Assembly (NCBI GenBank): GCA_946615785.1
Contig: CAMOIA010000121.1
Span: forward strand, 1-5,476
Source: an uncultured Clostridia bacterium
GTDB taxonomy: Bacteria; Bacillota; Clostridia; Christensenellales; Aristaeellaceae
Direction of reading: 5' to 3'
Length of the DNA: 5,476 nucleotides
Part shown: positions 4,881 through 5,476 of the stretch, one piece after another
Position numbering within the stretch: position 1 is the first letter of the stretch
Layout: each line of letters starts with the position of its first letter
Notes under the pieces: generated by a model
Seen by the model: only the letters and a program-made list of their open reading frames with translations
Databases searched by the model: none
Told to the model about the DNA's origin: nothing
Position numbers and translations under genes: made by a program

Positions 4881-5476
4881 ATGAAGATCGATCCGATAGT
4901 CAGGAAAGAGACGAGGCTGATCGCGCTTTTCACGCTTTGCCTGACCGCACTGATGGAAGCGGTTTATCTGATCATCGGCCGACGGAACATGCAAGTGCTT
5001 CTTGGCGGATTGCTCGGCGCTTTTTTCGCGGTGCTCAACTTTTTCCTGATGGGGCTCGGCATCCAGAAAGCGCTCACACAGGAAGCGGCGGCCGCCGTAA
5101 ATCGTTCTGAGCTTCTGATCGGCTCCGAGCGCCTGCTGGAGACCTTCGGCGCGGGAAGACCCTGCGTCAAAGCGGTCACGGCGGAGGCCGTTTTAGAGGC
5201 GATCCGGGAAGCCGACTGCGGCGAGCTCTGCGTCCTCTACAGCGGGGACACGGGCTTTAACTCCGGCGCGCGGCTGCTGCTGCCGATGCTCGACGGATAC
5301 GATGTTGAGATCCTGCCCGGCATTTCGAGCGTGCAGCTCTTTGCGGCACGCCTTCACAGACCATGGCAGGACTGGAAGCTCTGCTCGGCCCACGGGGTGG
5401 ACTGCGACCCGGTCGCCGCCGTGTGCGAGGGCCGTCCCGCCTTTTTCCTCACCGGCGGGAAAACCGGCCCGGACGC
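4881..5476 (+). CDS. AtpI-like N-terminus joined in frame to a CbiE fragment (partial; possible chimera)
   Basis: The frame starts at ATG 4881 with GGAGGG at 4870-4875 and is open to the window end (198 codons). Residues 1-64 resemble ATP synthase subunit I (AtpI) of Clostridia: a short cytoplasmic start, a helix at about 13-33 and another at about 38-59 (GGLLGAFFAVLNFFLMGLG), then QKAL. AtpI helps assemble the c-ring and is usually about 120 residues with four helices. From about residue 65 the sequence is instead CbiE, the cobalt-precorrin-7 C5-methyltransferase of anaerobic B12 synthesis: LTQEAAAAVNRSELLIGSER (65-84), LYSGDTGFNSGA (119-130), ILPGISSVQLFAARLHRPWQDW (144-165), SAHG (169-172), FFLTGG (188-193). 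The CbiE N-terminal GxGxG SAM-binding loop is missing and the last two AtpI helices are absent. The join falls near 5061-5085. A stable fusion, a recombination scar and an assembly chimera are all possible; I favour the last two. The identity of each half is fairly sure. Confidence 0.72.
   Translation, partial: MKIDPIVRKETRLIALFTLCLTALMEAVYLIIGRRNMQVLLGGLLGAFFAVLNFFLMGLGIQKALTQEAAAAVNRSELLIGSERLLETFGAGRPCVKAVTAEAVLEAIREADCGELCVLYSGDTGFNSGARLLLPMLDGYDVEILPGISSVQLFAARLHRPWQDWKLCSAHGVDCDPVAAVCEGRPAFFLTGGKTGPD

Overview
The window looks like a chromosomal segment of a GC-rich Gram-positive anaerobe, most likely of the class Clostridia. Three things suggest this: strong GGAGG-type ribosome binding sites before every gene, Firmicutes-like S12, S7 and Upp sequences, and an upp gene followed directly by an ATP synthase subunit I (atpI) start, an order known from Firmicutes such as Bacillus subtilis. 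The genus cannot be told from the sequence alone.

Layout: (1) Positions 1-1373, minus strand: the 5' part of the str operon, rpsL (S12), rpsG (S7) and the first 48 codons of fusA (EF-G). It has its own near-consensus promoter (TTGACA, 17 bp, TATGAT). The -35 box sits in the centre of a perfect inverted repeat with 14-bp arms, and the transcript would start with two stem-loops. (2) Positions 1467-3577, minus strand: a 680-aa membrane protein that joins a roughly 12-helix, transporter-like N-terminal half to a C-terminal glycerolipid acyltransferase (PlsC/LPLAT-type) domain, with its own promoter. (3) Positions 3689-3846, plus strand: a complete tRNA-Thr(GGU) transcription unit of promoter, tRNA with encoded CCA, and rho-independent terminator. 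(4) Positions 3847-4161: no convincing gene. (5) Positions 4162-5476, plus strand: a promoter, upp (uracil phosphoribosyltransferase), then 20 nt later an open frame that begins as AtpI and continues without a break as the cobalamin-pathway methyltransferase CbiE, running off the window.

Most of the window is housekeeping: translation (S12, S7, EF-G, tRNA-Thr), pyrimidine salvage (Upp) and membrane lipid metabolism. The oddest item is the AtpI-CbiE reading frame. The AtpI part stops after its second membrane helix and the CbiE part lacks its N-terminal glycine-rich SAM-binding loop, so neither half is complete. It is either a recombination scar or an assembly chimera, and this should be settled before any biology is built on it. 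Other points of interest are a natural arginine at S12 position 88 (a streptomycin-resistance position), an acyltransferase whose HX4D motif lacks the aspartate, and the palindrome-embedded str promoter.
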